This document shows positions 62,927-64,000 of a DNA stretch of 64,000 nt, piece after piece. The stretch is taken from NCBI GenBank assembly GCA_020852705.1, contig JADZAP010000021.1, positions 62,001 to 126,000 on the forward strand, written 5' to 3'. Source of the stretch: Ignavibacteria bacterium. GTDB lineage: Bacteria > Bacteroidota > Ignavibacteria > Tepidaquicellales > OLB5. The stretch's first letter is position 1. Every line of letters begins with the position of its first letter. The notes below the pieces were generated by a model. The model worked only from the letters and a program-made list of their open reading frames with translations, did no database searches and was not told the origin of the DNA. Position numbers and translations under genes: made by a program.

Positions 62927-64000
62927 ATGAAAAACAATTTACTAAAGCTATTAGCAGTATTAATTTTACTTTTCTTTCTAACATTTACTACCACTGATCT
63001 TATTTCGCAGAACTGGACAGCACTTGGTACGGGTGCAAATAATTCAGTTAATTCTATGATTGTATATAACGGTGAGCTTATTGCTGCGGGTGATTTTTCA
63101 TCAATTGGCGGAATAAGTGCTAACCGAATAGCAAAATGGAATGGATCAATTTGGTCACCATTGGGACTTGGTACCAACGGCAGTATTTTTGCAATGGCAG
63201 TTTTTAATGGTGAGCTTATTGTTGCGGGCAGCTTTACTCAGGTTGGAGGAGTTACTGCAACTCGCATTGCAAAATGGAATGGAAATAACTGGCTCTTGTT
63301 TGGTTCAAACAACGGATTTAATAATGAGGTACTTGCGCTTGCTGTATATAACAATAATCTTTATGCAGCAGGCAGATTTACATCTTCCGGCTCAACAAGC
63401 CTTAACAGAATTGCAAAATGGAATGGAAATTCATGGGAGCAGTTAGGTCTTGGTTTAAATGACCACACTCACTCACTTGCAGTATATAACGGTGAACTTG
63501 TTACAGGGGGCGGATTTACTACCGCAGGCGGCGTAAGTGCAAACCGTATTGCAAAATGGAATGGAACTGCATGGAGTAATTTAGGACTTGGTATGAATAA
63601 TGAAGTATATGCACTTGCTGTTATGAATAATTCTCTTTATGCAGGTGGTATTTTTACACAAGTTGGCGGAGTAGGGGTTAACAGAATAGCTAAATGGACG
63701 GGGAGCTGGAGCAATCTTGGTACAGGTGTAAATAATTCCGTTGAGGCATTATATAGCTACGGAAACATTATTTTGGCAGGGGGAAATTTTACAAGTGCTG
63801 GCGGAATTGGTGCAAACCGCTTTGCATCTTGGAACGGTTCAAACTGGTCTCAATTTGGAAGCGGTATGAATAACGATGTTCTGGCTATTTCTGTTTACCA
63901 GAATGTTATTTATGCAGGAGGGGATTTTACTACAGCAGGCGGAACTACCGTGAACAGAGTTACAAGATGGTCAATACCTGTAGCAATTGAACCCGAAGGC
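62927..64000 (+). CDS. Secreted beta-propeller repeat protein (partial, 3' end outside the window)
   Basis: A 358-codon frame that stays open to the right edge. A strong AAAGGGGG site precedes the ATG. The signal peptide is about 28 residues (MKNNLLKLLAVLILLFFLTF). It is followed by at least seven repeats of about 41-43 residues with the pattern LAVYNGELYAGGxFTxAGG-xANRIAKWNGxxWSxLGxGxN, as in galactose-oxidase-like beta-propellers. The repeats match those of the 6317 protein. The end of the window enters the segment SIPVAIEPEG, where the final domain should begin; in this group it is often a T9SS sorting domain, but that part is not visible. Confidence 0.85.
   Translation, partial: MKNNLLKLLAVLILLFFLTFTTTDLISQNWTALGTGANNSVNSMIVYNGELIAAGDFSSIGGISANRIAKWNGSIWSPLGLGTNGSIFAMAVFNGELIVAGSFTQVGGVTATRIAKWNGNNWLLFGSNNGFNNEVLALAVYNNNLYAAGRFTSSGSTSLNRIAKWNGNSWEQLGLGLNDHTHSLAVYNGELVTGGGFTTAGGVSANRIAKWNGTAWSNLGLGMNNEVYALAVMNNSLYAGGIFTQVGGVGVNRIAKWTGSWSNLGTGVNNSVEALYSYGNIILAGGNFTSAGGIGANRFASWNGSNWSQFGSGMNNDVLAISVYQNVIYAGGDFTTAGGTTVNRVTRWSIPVAIEPEG

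Noticed and set aside
1..64000. tRNA genes, rRNA genes, CRISPR arrays or insertion sequences
   Set aside because: No T-loop consensus in a cloverleaf context, no spaced direct repeats, and no transposase or integrase motifs were seen; a covariance-model scan would be needed to be certain about small RNAs.

Overview
The window is a 64 kb, AT-rich piece of a bacterial chromosome, most likely from the Ignavibacteria or a close relative in the Bacteroidetes/Chlorobi (FCB) group. The main evidence is two complete secreted proteins that end in a type IX secretion (T9SS) sorting domain with the PNPFNP signature followed by a KKMVLIK terminus. Other support comes from promoter-like pairs of the TTTG / TAnnTTTG type, UUG and GUG starts, and the gene content. 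No tRNA, rRNA, CRISPR array, integrase or insertion sequence was recognised.

Layout. 1-6.1 kb is housekeeping: a partial comF, rnhB, a YraN-type nuclease-fold protein, a PolB-type 3'-5' exonuclease, aconitase, a membrane-anchored rhodanese and exonuclease III. 6.3-8.5 kb encodes a large T9SS cargo protein, followed by a strong terminator. 8.75-36.3 kb is a surface-polysaccharide locus in two oppositely oriented blocks. The plus-strand block (8.75-21.0 kb) has a GT9 enzyme, GT4 enzymes, two nucleotide-sugar SDR enzymes, a DegT aminotransferase, a methyltransferase between two paralogous membrane proteins, WecB, a DUF354 protein and a frameshifted alpha/beta hydrolase. The minus-strand block (21.2-36.3 kb) has a nucleotidyltransferase/phosphomannomutase fusion, two tandem paralogous O-antigen ligase/polymerase-like proteins, GT39-like membrane enzymes, GT2 and GT4 enzymes, and a DegT plus PglD-like acetyltransferase pair. 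A single plus-strand lipoprotein gene sits inside it. Together these genes could make, modify and polymerise one or more lipid-linked glycans.

36.4-43.2 kb is mixed: LemA, an OafA-like O-acyltransferase carrying a nine-G tract, a UbiA-like protein, a DUF190 protein with the fluoride channel CrcB, a polytopic NnrS-like protein behind an FNR-type operator, an outer-membrane protein and a DUF1287 protein. 43.4-47.4 kb holds a GH74-like T9SS protein, a 58-residue membrane protein and a helical protein of unknown role. 47.8-57.0 kb is the translation/RNA operon nusA-infB-rbfA-truB-ribF-rpsO-pnp. It lacks the rimP gene that often precedes nusA and has a leader with an intrinsic terminator instead. 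57.2-64 kb holds envelope proteins, a GT-C membrane enzyme, a sodium:solute symporter, a lipoprotein with an elaborate 5' leader, and the start of a second repeat protein that runs off the window.

The best leads for new biology are the G9 tract in the acyltransferase (probable phase variation of glycan acylation), the FNR-type box at the class II position upstream of the NnrS-like gene, the terminated leader before nusA, the degenerate phosphomannomutase domain, and the paralogous membrane-protein pairs in the polysaccharide locus.
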